Source of the DNA: Amoebophrya sp. AT5.2
Lineage: Eukaryota; Sar; Dinophyceae; Syndiniales; Amoebophryaceae
Reading direction: 5' to 3'
Length of the DNA stretch: 52,391 nucleotides
NCBI GenBank assembly: GCA_005223375.1
Contig: RXOD01003828.1
Coordinates: 1-52,391, forward strand
In this document: piece after piece, positions 28,408 to 38,483 of the stretch
Position numbering within the stretch: position 1 is the stretch's first letter
Layout: each line of letters starts with the position of its first letter
Notes under the pieces: model-generated
The model's database searches: none
What the model was told of the DNA's origin: nothing
Seen by the model: only the letters and a program-made list of their open reading frames with translations
Made by a program: the position numbers and the translations under genes

Positions 28408-30408
28408 AGCAGCACGTCGCGGCAGAGGAGCCCGAAGAAGAAGATAAAGATTGACGTCGCCTCGTCCTTGTCGTCATCTCATTCTCGTTTCATTCCAACA
28501 TCAAGCGCAAACGAACCACTACAGGCTCTTCCCCCGGAGGACCTCGCGCCGCTGGCCGCGCACTCGGAGCCACAGAAAAGCGAGCACGGCGCTCTGGACC
28601 ACAACATCAACGGCCTTCCCGACTATTCGGACGCTGAGCCAAAACATGCGGCACTTGAACCAGCACCGGAGGCCTCGACGTACATCATCGACCACGCGAC
28701 CGGCGAGGTCCTCGGAACAACGGACCAGAACGGAAACCAGTCGCCCCTCGTGCAAGGCAGTTCACCAGCCGATGACAGCGATCTGACCAACTCGCTGATG
28801 CGGCCTTTCGCGCCCCAGAAGCCGCACAGGCACGCGGCGTACGTGAGCGTTCGCGCACAAAGGGAGGGCCACCAAAACGTGCACAACCCGAACGCGCGAA
28901 ACGTCCTTGGCGCGGAGCACACTGGTTTCATCGAGGTGACCAGCATCAAGCTTGGAAGCAATCCTCAAACCGGCGGCGGGTGGGGCGCAAGCGCGGGAAG
29001 GACGGCGGCCATGCCGCGCGTGGGGGAGCTGGGCGGACAAGGAGACGAGCATCGGGTGCACTTCATGGTGCGGAATCAGCACCACGACGAGCAGGACCGC
29101 AACCTCGGCATCTACACGGACGAGGCAGAGGAATTAGACGTGCGCGGAGGAGGACGACGAGGGGGTGGTGCTGGTCCTTTTGACGACGACCAGGGAGTGC
29201 ATCTAAAGAACGGCTGGAACAGTGACCACGAGAACATCGCGAACGGCAGTCGAAGTTTCTTCATCACCGCGCAGGAGCAGGACCAGTACCTGGGGATCAA
29301 CCATAACCTCAACCGCACGCAGCACCACACGACGACGCCCACGGCAGGCGGCGGGAGAGGTTCTAGTTTTGGGCAGTCCTCCTCCCGTGGAGGAATACGT
29401 CCTCAGCAGCAGGGCCTGGTGCCACCGGGCGGATCCGGGTGGGTGAACGTGAAGCAAAGACCAGGCGCCGCCGGTAGAAATCCACCTCAGCACGCGACAC
29501 CGTCGTCATCAAGAGGCCGCGGCACAGGTCGTGGGGTCGCAAGGCCAGCGTCTGCCAGTGATCGCAGCAGAAGCAGCTCCTCCAGCTCGGTGGGCCGCAG
29601 CGGCAGCCAGGCGCCGCTGCCGCATGATCATCATGAGGACCCCCGCCAAGCCCGCGACGGACTTGACTTGGACCAGCACGGCCCCCACCAGCGGCACACC
29701 AGCTACATCGCGAAGAACATGACGGAATTCAATCCGCCCGATCTGGAATCCTGCAGCCCCTTCTTCAACGAGAAGGAGTGGCGGGAAATTCTGCTGAAGA
29801 AACGGCGGCAAGAGGCGTACGGTCCGGACAGGTTCAGCGCTGGCGGAGTGGTCGGCGGCGGAGCGGTTCGGTCAAGACCGGTCAGCTGCGCGTACAACGC
29901 GGGCGGACAGACGAGGGGGTCGTCCAGCGGAGTGGTCGTCGGGACGTCGGCGTTCGGAAGCGGGGGTGGAGGTGGTGCTGCGGGAGGACGACCCCAGGGA
30001 GCCGGCAGGCATCAGAGTGGCAAGGCAAACGCGCGATCGGAACAGGCACCGGATGCTGATCGAGATGGACGCCAGCATCAGCTTCAGCAAGCACATGGAC
30101 CAGAACATGGCGCAGCTCCTGCAGACGCTGTCGCACTCGCACATAATTGCCGGCACCCACCCGCCCGAGCCAAGCCAAAGAGCGCGGGCGTGGTGGCCGC
30201 AGCACCGGCGGGGGGGAACGGGAACAGCTACGCCCAGCGGATGGAGCGGAACCGGAACGTGCACAATGAGCTTCGCGTGAAGCGCGTCACTCGGGAAGAA
30301 GACGAGCACGAGAAGCGCGCGGCAGAAGCGAAAATCGCAGCGGAGCGACTACTTCTTGCGGAGAAAAAAACGGAAGAGGAAACCGAACAAGAGCAGCGCG
30401 CAGCGTGA
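28408..30408 (+). CDS. Long disordered reading frame, 5' end unresolved
   Basis: The frame is open from 28408 (after a TGA at 28405) to a stop at 30406-30408, but its first ATG is at 28798. Sequence before that ATG already looks coding (STYIIDHATGEVLGTTDQNG), so the start probably lies in an upstream exon. The predicted protein is largely disordered: polar, Gly/Arg/Ser/His-rich, with GGGRGG-type runs, a conserved-looking block KNMTEFNPPDLESCSPFFNE followed by a basic helix (EWREILLKKRRQEAYG), and a C-terminal charged coiled coil (HEKRAAEAKIAAERLLLAEK). No known domain is recognised. It begins 12 bases after the IMPACT stop, whereas gaps between other genes here are 200-2700 bases. It may therefore be the 3' part of the IMPACT gene through an alternative splice. 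Confidence 0.55.
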   Translation, partial: SSTSRQRSPKKKIKIDVASSLSSSHSRFIPTSSANEPLQALPPEDLAPLAAHSEPQKSEHGALDHNINGLPDYSDAEPKHAALEPAPEASTYIIDHATGEVLGTTDQNGNQSPLVQGSSPADDSDLTNSLMRPFAPQKPHRHAAYVSVRAQREGHQNVHNPNARNVLGAEHTGFIEVTSIKLGSNPQTGGGWGASAGRTAAMPRVGELGGQGDEHRVHFMVRNQHHDEQDRNLGIYTDEAEELDVRGGGRRGGGAGPFDDDQGVHLKNGWNSDHENIANGSRSFFITAQEQDQYLGINHNLNRTQHHTTTPTAGGGRGSSFGQSSSRGGIRPQQQGLVPPGGSGWVNVKQRPGAAGRNPPQHATPSSSRGRGTGRGVARPASASDRSRSSSSSSVGRSGSQAPLPHDHHEDPRQARDGLDLDQHGPHQRHTSYIAKNMTEFNPPDLESCSPFFNEKEWREILLKKRRQEAYGPDRFSAGGVVGGGAVRSRPVSCAYNAGGQTRGSSSGVVVGTSAFGSGGGGGAAGGRPQGAGRHQSGKANARSEQAPDADRDGRQHQLQQAHGPEHGAAPADAVALAHNCRHPPARAKPKSAGVVAAAPAGGNGNSYAQRMERNRNVHNELRVKRVTREEDEHEKRAAEAKIAAERLLLAEKKTEEETEQEQRAA

Positions 30409-31372
30409 CGGAGGTGCAACATCATATTAATGGATGCATATATAAAGTAATTAGGTCTAGGTGCACCAGCGGACAGGGGGATATCTATGGCCAACAATTT
30501 CAGGCCACCGCTAAGAAATCAGTATACCGCCTCTCAAATCAAAAACGCAAAAATTAGCGAAGCGCCGGCAGATTAACTGCGCGAACACCGAAAACGCGAG
30601 CGTAGAAATGGCGATGTCGCTATGTATTGATCACGAGGACCAGAGAAAATCAAAATAGAAAGAAGAATACTTTCAAACTCAACAAAGAAATGTATCGAGT
30701 CTTTTGAAAACTGTTGATTCAGTTTTGTGTAGGCGTCAGCACAATCCTGGCATCGATTCTGTACAACTACGAAGGAGTGCTGAAGACTGCAAGACGAGCC
30801 GACGCTTGACGCGGCCATCCGCTCGATGGATTTTGCCAGTGTCTCTCTATTCATCGACTCATTCTGAGATTTCCGACCATTATTTTCATTGATTTTTTGC
30901 TTGCTTGTCAGAAATTAAGCCTTGTCTCTCTACGTAGATAAATCAACACCGAACACCGTAGCGGTTCCGTTACGGAACCGAATGAACCTGCTGGGTCAAC
31001 CTCAACCTCAACACCACGAGAATGTCGAACACGACGGTGCATGGTCACATGTCCCAGAGGCGCGAGGAATTCGGCCGACTCTGCAGTCCAGGAAGAGGAA
31101 GGGGAAGGTGGGCCCACTCTATAGCTAATATACACAAAGAAATTGTTGCGAGCAACCGGCGAGAGACTTCTATGTAGAAGGGAGGTAAGCGTAAGGGCGG
31201 ACCGACAGTGACGTCGTGAGGCAATGATGAAAAGGTGAGCAGGGCCAACGGCCAGAGCGATAGAATTTAGTAGAACAAAGACACCGAGAGAAAAGCGATG
31301 TCGAATGATCATGGATTCTTCAAACCAACTACATGATCTATGCGCCGACCACCCGCCTAGTCTCGTCGCCGT
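30409..31372. other. Intergenic with two short ATG frames and a hairpin
   Basis: Two overlapping ATG frames below 60 codons occur (30982-31128, 48 codons; 31022-31177, 51 codons, Arg/Gly-rich). Either could be a small exon of the alveolin leader or a uORF, and nothing decides between them. A perfect inverted repeat at 30962-30980 is listed separately. Confidence 0.4.
30962..30980. repeat. Perfect 8-bp inverted repeat with 3-base loop
   Basis: CGGTTCCG at 30962-30969, TTA loop, CGGAACCG at 30973-30980. It is a stable small hairpin, immediately followed by an ATG at 30982, upstream of the alveolin gene. Confidence 0.9.
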
Positions 31373-33252
31373 ATGGCAACTTTTCGCCAGCGCAGGCGGC
31401 AGCGGCAGGCATTTGCCGGTGCCGTGCGTGGCGTTTTCGATTACTTCACCGGCGGCGATTCTGATGAAGACGATTCCCCAGACGCTGGTGCCACTTATGG
31501 CGTTGCTGGGTACTACGGGGGAAATTCCCGTGCAGCGCAAAGCGCCGATGGCGGGCAGCTGCTGTCGCTGAACGACGACTATGCGCCCCCCCCGGCCTAT
31601 CATGGAGTGTCCGCTGCCCCTTCCGGTCCCGCTCCCGGCATGATGATCGCCGCTCCCGCAGGTGCTGCTTTTGGACGAGGACCGCCGGTGTCGGGAGTCG
31701 GCATCGCCTCCGTTGGGACGATGGGACCAGCAGGCGGCTCTATCGCAGGGAGTAGTCCGCCCGTGGTGGCACCAGGAGGGGGAGTCGCAGCCGCAGGAGG
31801 TGCTCCGGGCTCCGCGTCGAGCAATGCGGGAGGGGGCGAGCAGCAAGAACCGGGGGGTGGCTCGGGTCAGTCCCGCATCATCGACTCCTACATTGAGGAG
31901 GGGAAGGTAGTCGGCGAGCGCGTCGTGGAGGAGAAGTTCGTGGTCGGCGTCAAGTCGTACAGGATCGTGGAACGGACCGTCGAAGTGCCTCAGGTCGTTG
32001 TGAAAGAGGTGACGAAAATCGTGAAGAAGCCGGAAATCATCGAGCGGGTGGTGGAGAAGCCGAAAATCGAAATCAAGGAAGTGGTGAAGGAGGTGCTGAT
32101 CGTGAAAACGATCGAGAAAACGATAGAAGTGCCAGAGGTGATCTACGAGGAAAAAATCTCGTACGTCCCGAAAATCGTGTACGAAGACCGCATCATCGAA
32201 ATCCCGAAGGTTTCCTACCAGGAAAACTTCGTGTACAACGAGCAGGTCGAGTACCGCGAAATCGTGGAAGAAAAGGTTGGAAGACGAACAAGATGTCGAA
32301 ACTCTCTCTATTTTTTTATGTGAAGGTGCAGCTCTACTTTCTCTCGGAATCAAGATCAACCACCCATAGAAGGTATAGGTATTTATATATGCGTTCGTTT
32401 TCATCCTCCAACACAGATCGAAGAAGTGGTGACTACGATTCCGCGCACGAGCAAGAAGTACATCGAGAAGCCCCTGCCCATGCGCATGGAAGTCTTCACC
32501 GACAAAAAGCTGCCCGGCGAAGAAGACGAGCCCGTGAAGGTGCTCACGAAGAGTGAGGTGCAGCAGGTTGGGAGGGTGGTGGAGATCCCGAAGGTGAGTT
32601 TTCAAGAGTTTCCGGTCCGCAAAACAACTCCGGTCCCACTGTACCGCATGGTCTTTCCTGACGGAAGCAAGAAGCTGGCGGGCAGCCTGTTCGGCTACCC
32701 AGAACTCCCGAAGCCGCGGGAGCAGGTACTAGTAGTACTACGAGCGACGCTAGTAGAAGTGCTCATCTCCTGCCTTTCATATTAATTCCTGCACCCAACA
32801 ACATGAGCTACCTACCAAAAACGGTAGGAGAACAAGAAGTCATAGGTCGTCCCTCAGTCGTAGCTTTCGCGACTTTCATCGCCATCTCCGAGCTAGTACG
32901 CCGCCTTCATCATTCGACTCAGGTTCCCTTTTCCCTCGACGCGGCAGCTGGCAACAGGGCGGGGTCTGGGGAGAAGACGGTAACCAATCTCGGCGTAAAC
33001 GCGAACCTGATGAACACTACTCGGCCGGCTCCTCCGCCGCAACTCGTGGTGGGGAGCGCGGGCGGGGGACAACAGGCGGGACAGTATCGTCCGGTCGGCA
33101 TGGACGACGGCATTGTCGGTGGTGCGAGCGGACGCGGGGCGGGAGCGGGGCCGAGCAGCATTAACGACGGGGGTATTTACCTCAACCAAGCCTCGGCGGT
33201 AAGCCGCTTCGATCAAAACTCAGTGCACCCACTGCTGCGAGCGTCGGCATGA
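31373..33252 (+). CDS. Alveolin (inner membrane complex/pellicle protein, 3 exons)
   Basis: Exons are 31373-32275, 32417-32725 and 32923-33252 (513 aa), and all junctions are phase 0. After a Gly/Pro/Ala-rich N-terminus, residues from about 169 form the charged Val/Glu/Lys repeat typical of alveolins: KVVGERVVEEKFVV, IVERTVEVPQVVVKEV, EIIERVVEKPKIEIKEV, KTIEKTIEVPEVIYEE, IVYEDRIIEIPKVSYQE, and in exon 2 VVTTIPRTSKKYIEKPLP and GRVVEIPKVSFQEFP. These EKxVEVP-like motifs define the family, which builds the filament network under the alveolar sacs of dinoflagellates, ciliates and apicomplexans. Exon 3 encodes a Gly/Asn-rich tail. The ATG at 31373 lacks a strong context (C at -3), and a different frame just upstream also looks protein-like, so the exact N-terminus is uncertain. 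This gene is the best taxonomic marker in the window. Confidence 0.85.
32276..32416 (+). other. Intron, 141 nt, phase 0 (alveolin)
   Basis: It begins GTTGGAAGAC and ends CCAACACAG. The intron contains in-frame stops, and splicing restores the repeat register (IVEEK then IEEVVTTI). Confidence 0.8.
32726..32922 (+). other. Intron, 197 nt, phase 0 (alveolin)
   Basis: It begins GTACTAGTAGTAC and ends TTCGACTCAG. The next exon starts GTTCCC. Confidence 0.75.
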
Positions 33253-34388
33253 AAGTCGTGGTCTAGAAGGGATGGCGCTGCTTAAAGTGTGTGCGGAATA
33301 CATGTTTTCATTTTTTTTTTCTTGGGCGGAGCGCAACAGCCTGCTATTAATTTCAATTCATTGATTCATTGGATTCCGGTGACGAACGAGGCGTTGCTTC
33401 TCGTTGTCGTTGATACAAGAAGATAGAACTGATTCCTTTCTACTCAAGCTGCAACTTTATTTTTTCCCAAAAGCTAAAAGATCACCGCCAAGAAAGGGCA
33501 CGGTGAAGGGAGCTGAAGAGGGCGTTTTCTTCGTTTTTTCTCCCAAGAACGATGTGATACTACGACAGAGGCAGCCTGAGGATGAACAGAAGCAGCATAT
33601 CGACTGAACATTTCTCATTCATCTCGTCGCTCGTCGGAGCCGGAGCGTCGCTGCAGTGTTGCCCAGCCCAGGCAACGTGTTCGCGCATATTACTCAAAAA
33701 AAAACGAGTGCGGTTTTTTATGCCTTGCTTGCGTTGCGACTTGCGAGTTTTTGTTTTGTTGCTTTCCGTTTTTTATATCTTCTGGGAGTCAGCCTCAGCA
33801 TGATCACCAGGAGAAGGCGTTTCGTTGTTTCCATCTTGTTCCCGGCGCCGCAGCGCGTCCGCGCGAGTCCGTCGCCTGTGTGGGGCACCCACTCGCCGAA
33901 AAACAAATACAAATCCGCACGAGGCTAGGGAACGGACAATCAGAAAAAAAGAGAAGACGAGCATCCGAAAAAAATACCAGTTCTAATACACACGACCGCG
34001 ACGCCGCAGGTCCGATTATTCTGTAAGTTCGCAGTCACATAGCATATACAACCCACGCCACGCCCACTGCACGGCCTGCGGTCAACTGACTCACATTTGC
34101 TGTTAAATCACGTAGTTTTGCTTTTGCACTGCAGTCCTCTTGTACGGTAGATGTAGAGTTGTACCCTCGCGGAATCGCAAACAAAGTAGTTTTATTACTT
34201 CACGTACCGGAACCAGAGAACGAGCGCGATAAAAATTAAATATATTTGCAAACCAATCCATATCCAACCGGAAAAACCTCGATAGGTTGTGAAATAGATT
34301 CGGAGTCGGACCCGGTAGTCGGTTCGAATTCGATAGCCCTTGTATAGAATTTACGGATTGCCATCTTCGCAGCAGGTTGTCTCGCACA
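33253..34388. other. Intergenic, no supportable gene
   Basis: An ATG frame at 33582-33803 (73 codons) ends in a hydrophobic stretch but has no other support. T-rich runs lie near 33309 and A-rich runs near 33696. The sequence catcttcgcag ends 16 bases before the carrier ATG. Confidence 0.45.
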
Positions 34389-36975
34389 ATGGCCGACGCC
34401 GCGAAGCAGAAGGACAGCCCGACCGTGGCGTTTCTGAAGGATTTCGCGATCGGCGGTACCGCGGGCGGTATTTCGAAAACCCTCGCTGCGCCCATCGAGC
34501 GCGTGAAGCTGCTGATTCAGACCCAGGATGCCAACCCGCGTATCCGCAGCGGCGAGGTCCCCCGCTACACCGGAATCGGAAACTGTTTTACCCGGGTGTA
34601 TGCCGAGCAGGGAATGCTGGTACTACTTGCAGTAGCTACTTGTACTTCTACTGACTACAACTTTTCCGATACAACCTCCATAATTAATATTTATACTCCG
34701 ACGTCGCGACAGTTCGTTTCAGTTCCTATTCATTGATGCCGACAGTTGTAGTTGTACATGCATCGATCTCGCCTTCCACTTCTAATTTGCATGTGCATCA
34801 TCTGGAGCGAGGAATCGGTGAACGGAAAAGTAAGTACGCAGGAGGTGGTACCAACATCAACAAATCGATCGATCACAGAGACTACTTAGGCCACAAGACC
34901 GAAGAAAAACAAAAACGAAAACCTCAACCCTGATCACCACAGTCCTTCTGGCGCGGAAACGGGGCGAACGTGATGCGATACATTCCGCAGCAGGCCTTCA
35001 ACCTGTCTTTCAAGGACACGATCAAAAGGCTTTTCCCGAAGTACCGTCTCATTTGTTACCACGATTTGCAACCTTGGGTCCTGGGGTTCCTCTTTTGCCT
35101 CACTGATTGGCTCGCCATCTGCTTGTCCCTTTTTCCTTTACTTAAGTACTCACTCTTTGCATCACTTTCCCGCCACTTTCTATCTGCCATTTTCCGGCAC
35201 CTTCTACCCACCTTCTCCGTTTAACCTTTATTTTCTGCGAAGCAGACACGAGGCAACGCCGCTCTTTGCTTCTTACTTACTTTCTTTGTGCTTTTCGATC
35301 TTGATCTAGGCCGTTATTTCGTTTTCCCAGCCGGTGGATTAGCATTAAGTAGGCAGCTGCATAATATCTATGTGGAAAAAAGTGGCGCGGTCGTCCAGGG
35401 GGGCAAAAGTGAAGTAAAAACAAAAAGTGATATGCACAAACTGGCTCAGCGTCAGCAGGTGCAGGGTGGGGTACTAGTTTAACCCATCGGGCCGCCGAAG
35501 TTGTACCTACTCCTACTCATTTGAAATGTTTCGCCACATCGACGACCCAGGTACTCCGCGAAGACGGACTTCGCGATGTTTTTTGCCGTGAACCTCGCAT
35601 CGGCGGGTATTGCGGCCGCCGGCTCCCTCTCCATCTGCTACCCGCTCGATTTCGCCCGTACAACTTCCGACAGGAATTTTACTTAAAAAAGTAGGAACTT
35701 ATGTTCTAGTTCTTTTCGTTCCTTGCTCTTGCATCCATTTATTTTTTTCCTGTTCTTGCATCTGCGCCAACATCAATCTTCAACTAAGTCTATCCAACTC
35801 CCGCACATGATGATGATTATGATCATCATCAAAACTATCAGGTACGCGATTGGCGTCGGATGTGGGTTCAGGAAAGAAAACCTTTGAGGGCATCGGTGAC
35901 TGCATCCGGAAGACCATCGCCAACCAGGTGCCTATTATATTAGCAGCTGCTGCCACAACCATCCATCAACATTATTGATTCAATTACAAAAGGAAAAATT
36001 GAATTTAAAAAGAGTACTTATAAATAATAAATTCCGCCTATAGTAGTAGTTAAAAAACATTTCGAAATCAATATGTTGAGCACCGTAATTCTCGATGAAG
36101 ATTCAGGCCGAGGTTAGTACCCAGGCACCACAATCCACGTTTTTAAATATATCTGCCATTTCTTTGGAGAGCTCATGAGCCATTGATTCCCTTCGATTCA
36201 TCTTCCTCATCGTCATCGCTTCTCACGATGCGAATTGTTTCTGAAAACGATAAAAAACCAGGGCGTTATGGGTCTGTACAACGGGTTTGGGGCTTCCGTC
36301 GCGGGTGTGGTGGTGTACCGTGGTCTGCAAATGGGCTTCATGGATTCTATCATGGGCCTCAATCCCTGGCAAAAGGACCGCGGCATCCTCGGCCTCGCCA
36401 CCTGCTTCGCCGCCGCACAGGTACAGCCAAATTTTTCTTTTTTACACTTTCTCGTTTTCTGATGTCGCTCTCGTCTTTGTCGTTCCTATGAAGCTACCTA
36501 GCTTACGAAGAAGTGATGCACTAAAATCAAAATCTAAACACCGGCTGAAGCTTCTCCAACTCGAGCAGAAAATGTAACTCACAACGACCTGCTGTCTCGA
36601 AGATGAGGAAAAGATGATATTTCACATTTTATTGATGGTAGTTGTCGCCACCGAGCATCATGAGGTGGAGGTCGGTGGGGGATCATTGATTGATCGATCC
36701 ATCTGTAAAATAAACCCTTCGCTCAGGTTGCCGGTATCGTCGCCCGTCCGTTCAACTACCCGTTCGACACGGTGCGCAGGAGGTTGCAGATGGAGTCCGA
36801 AAAGCCCATGGCTGAGCGGATGTACAAGGGCACGCTGCACTGCGCCACTACCATCGTGAAAACCGAAGGCATCACCGGCCTGTACAAGGGTCTCGTCGCG
36901 GACATTGTGCGTGGCGCGGGTTCGGCCCTGGTGCTGGTCGCGTATGATCGCATCAAGCTCCTGCTGGACCTGTAA
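34389..36975 (+). CDS. Mitochondrial ADP/ATP carrier (6 exons)
   Basis: Exons are 34389-34619, 34943-35040, 35551-35657, 35842-35927, 36262-36420 and 36727-36975 (309 aa, the usual family length). The three carrier repeats show P-x-[DE]-x-x-[RK]: PIERVK at 35-40 ([11 protein letters not shown], typical of ADP/ATP carriers), PLDFAR at 141-146, PFDTVR at 239-244. [20 protein letters not shown] and FKDTIKRLF follow the ANC pattern, as do [18 protein letters not shown] and AYDRIK. It should exchange cytosolic ADP for matrix ATP across the inner membrane. The hallmark RRRMMM reads RRRLQM (244-249), which is unusual. All junctions were fixed by frame, GT-AG and homology. The fourth intron's 3' end repeats the coding sense of the preceding exon end. 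Outside the exons the frame contains stops, so the five introns are solid. Confidence 0.88.
34620..34942 (+). other. Intron 1 of ADP/ATP carrier, 323 nt, phase 0
   Basis: It begins GTACTACTTG and ends TCACCACAG. It joins EQGML to SFWRGN exactly as in other ADP/ATP carriers. Confidence 0.85.
35041..35550 (+). other. Intron 2 of ADP/ATP carrier, 510 nt, phase 2
   Basis: It begins GTACCGTC and ends GACCCAG. The next exon also begins GTAC, so four bases are duplicated at the two boundaries. Confidence 0.82.
35658..35841 (+). other. Intron 3 of ADP/ATP carrier, 184 nt, phase 1
   Basis: It begins GTACAACTTC and ends AACTATCAG. The next exon begins GTACGCG, again duplicating GTAC. Splicing gives LDFARTRLASD. 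Confidence 0.85.
35928..36261 (+). other. Intron 4 of ADP/ATP carrier, 334 nt, phase 0
   Basis: It begins GTGCCTATTA and ends AAAAAACCAG. Its last 27 bases read LFLKTIKNQ in frame with the next exon, against CIRKTIANQ at the end of the preceding exon. It also contains GAG followed by GTTAGT near 36109. Confidence 0.8.
36421..36726 (+). other. Intron 5 of ADP/ATP carrier, 306 nt, phase 0
   Basis: It begins GTACAGCC and ends TTCGCTCAG. The next exon begins GTTGCC. Confidence 0.85.
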
Positions 36976-38483
36976 GCGAAGGGGTCGATGGGTAAGCTAT
37001 TAAACATATAAGTAGCACGTTCACGACGTCCAGATGAAGCAGATTCCCCGACTGAAGAAATCGATGGAAGATCGTGAAATATTTTCCATATCGTTTCTTT
37101 AGGGGAATAGATGTACACTGGCGGTAAACCTGCGGAGACATCAGGGCGTCGTCGTGTGTTATTCACCCGCTCAAATCCAATGATAACATGGTACTATCAT
37201 TTCAGACTGAAGTAGAAGTAGGTTACGGCTTTTCGCGGGACTGCGTGGTTGAACAATCAGCGGTCGTCATCAACAGCATCAAACAGATTTCGATTTCCGG
37301 AAGAAGATATATTGATACCATGTAATAATTCAGCACTTTAGTTTATGGTCATGGTTTTCGTTTTATGCAAGGGGTACAAGTACAACTTCTCCTCTCGCTG
37401 GGTTTCAGCTCAGCATCAGGGGATCCGCGCTGTGCTGCTGCTGGTCGGGGTCGCATAGAAATCTACCAGTATTTCTCAGGAGGAGTTCTCATTATGTATG
37501 AATAAACGAGAGTGAAATGGAGTCCTCGCGCATCGGCGCCCGACGCCTCTGACGAACTCAGTTGCGTTTTGGCACCCAAGACGCGTGACGCGAGCGCTCT
37601 CGTCTATTTGACTTCCCGCTCTACTCCTACTGGATAGATTGATGGGTTTCTTGCTCTAGCGAGACTGTACTTATTCATCTCTCGCACGATAGCGGCACCG
37701 ATGTAGCAGGACGGCAACACGTAGGTCTACACCAAAGGCACGACGCCAGCCTCTCAATTTTTGTTTTATCCTTTTTCATTTTCCGACGTAGACGTTGTCT
37801 ACCTGCCGATAGATACTATGAATGTATCGATTGATTCTCGCGAATAAAAAAATGCCTCTCAAGCTACGAAGGTCATACGGCAGTCGTAGCCTCTGATGCT
37901 GCACGGACATACTCACTCAACTCCAACTCCGAATCCTCGAGTAGATAAAACGAACATACTTGACACAGATTGTGTAAATGTCCGATTAACCTTAGCACAG
38001 ACAGAAACATAGAAAAAGGTGGTCGTGGTGGCGGGAGGAAAGTCGAGACGAAAGAGTGAAGACGTTTTCCGATTTTCCATCGACCTTGGGGAAGAAAAGA
38101 TGGTCTGCGACACCTAGACATTTGCACAGACGATGACAAGAAACCACGGCTTCCGTTCAGCTGGTTGCTTGGAGCTGATCCGAACCGAGGCGCCACAAAG
38201 AACAAAGCCTACTTGGCCTTGTGTTCTCCAATCATCATGTCATCATGCGAGACTAGGGCACTGGATGTTGCTGTCGCTGATCCTACGCTACGGATACCGG
38301 TTGCATTTGTTGGCTCCCGCCCGTATTAAGCACTGTTGGAGGGGTAAGTATCTACTTTTATATCATCGTCAACGCGGCCATGGCCATATTTCCACCTGCG
38401 CTTCAGTGCATCCACTACAGTGACATCTAGTGGCTGTACGACGGAGACGGAGTCGAAGGCGGGTAAAAGAGCGGAAAGAAAAA
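36976..38483. other. Intergenic, 1.5 kb, no gene seen
   Basis: No frame with a domain on either strand. The antisense frame 37873-38205 (110 codons) is hydrophobic and Ser-rich without family features. The frame of the following WD40 gene is open from 38430 but begins with GTG, and its first ATG is 38484. Confidence 0.5.

Noticed and set aside
30908..32605. 565-codon antisense frame opposite the alveolin gene
   Set aside because: The sense strand carries clear alveolin repeats. The antisense His/Phe/Asp-rich pattern is what reverse-complemented Val/Glu/Lys codons give.
34318..34336. tRNA T-loop-like GGTTCGAATTC
   Set aside because: The flanking bases do not pair into a T-stem, and no acceptor or anticodon arm is found nearby.
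36080..36112. Possible micro-exon (IQAE followed by GTTAGT) inside carrier intron 4
   Set aside because: Skipping it gives exactly the canonical spacing of the carrier helix. Including it would insert four residues and it has no good acceptor.
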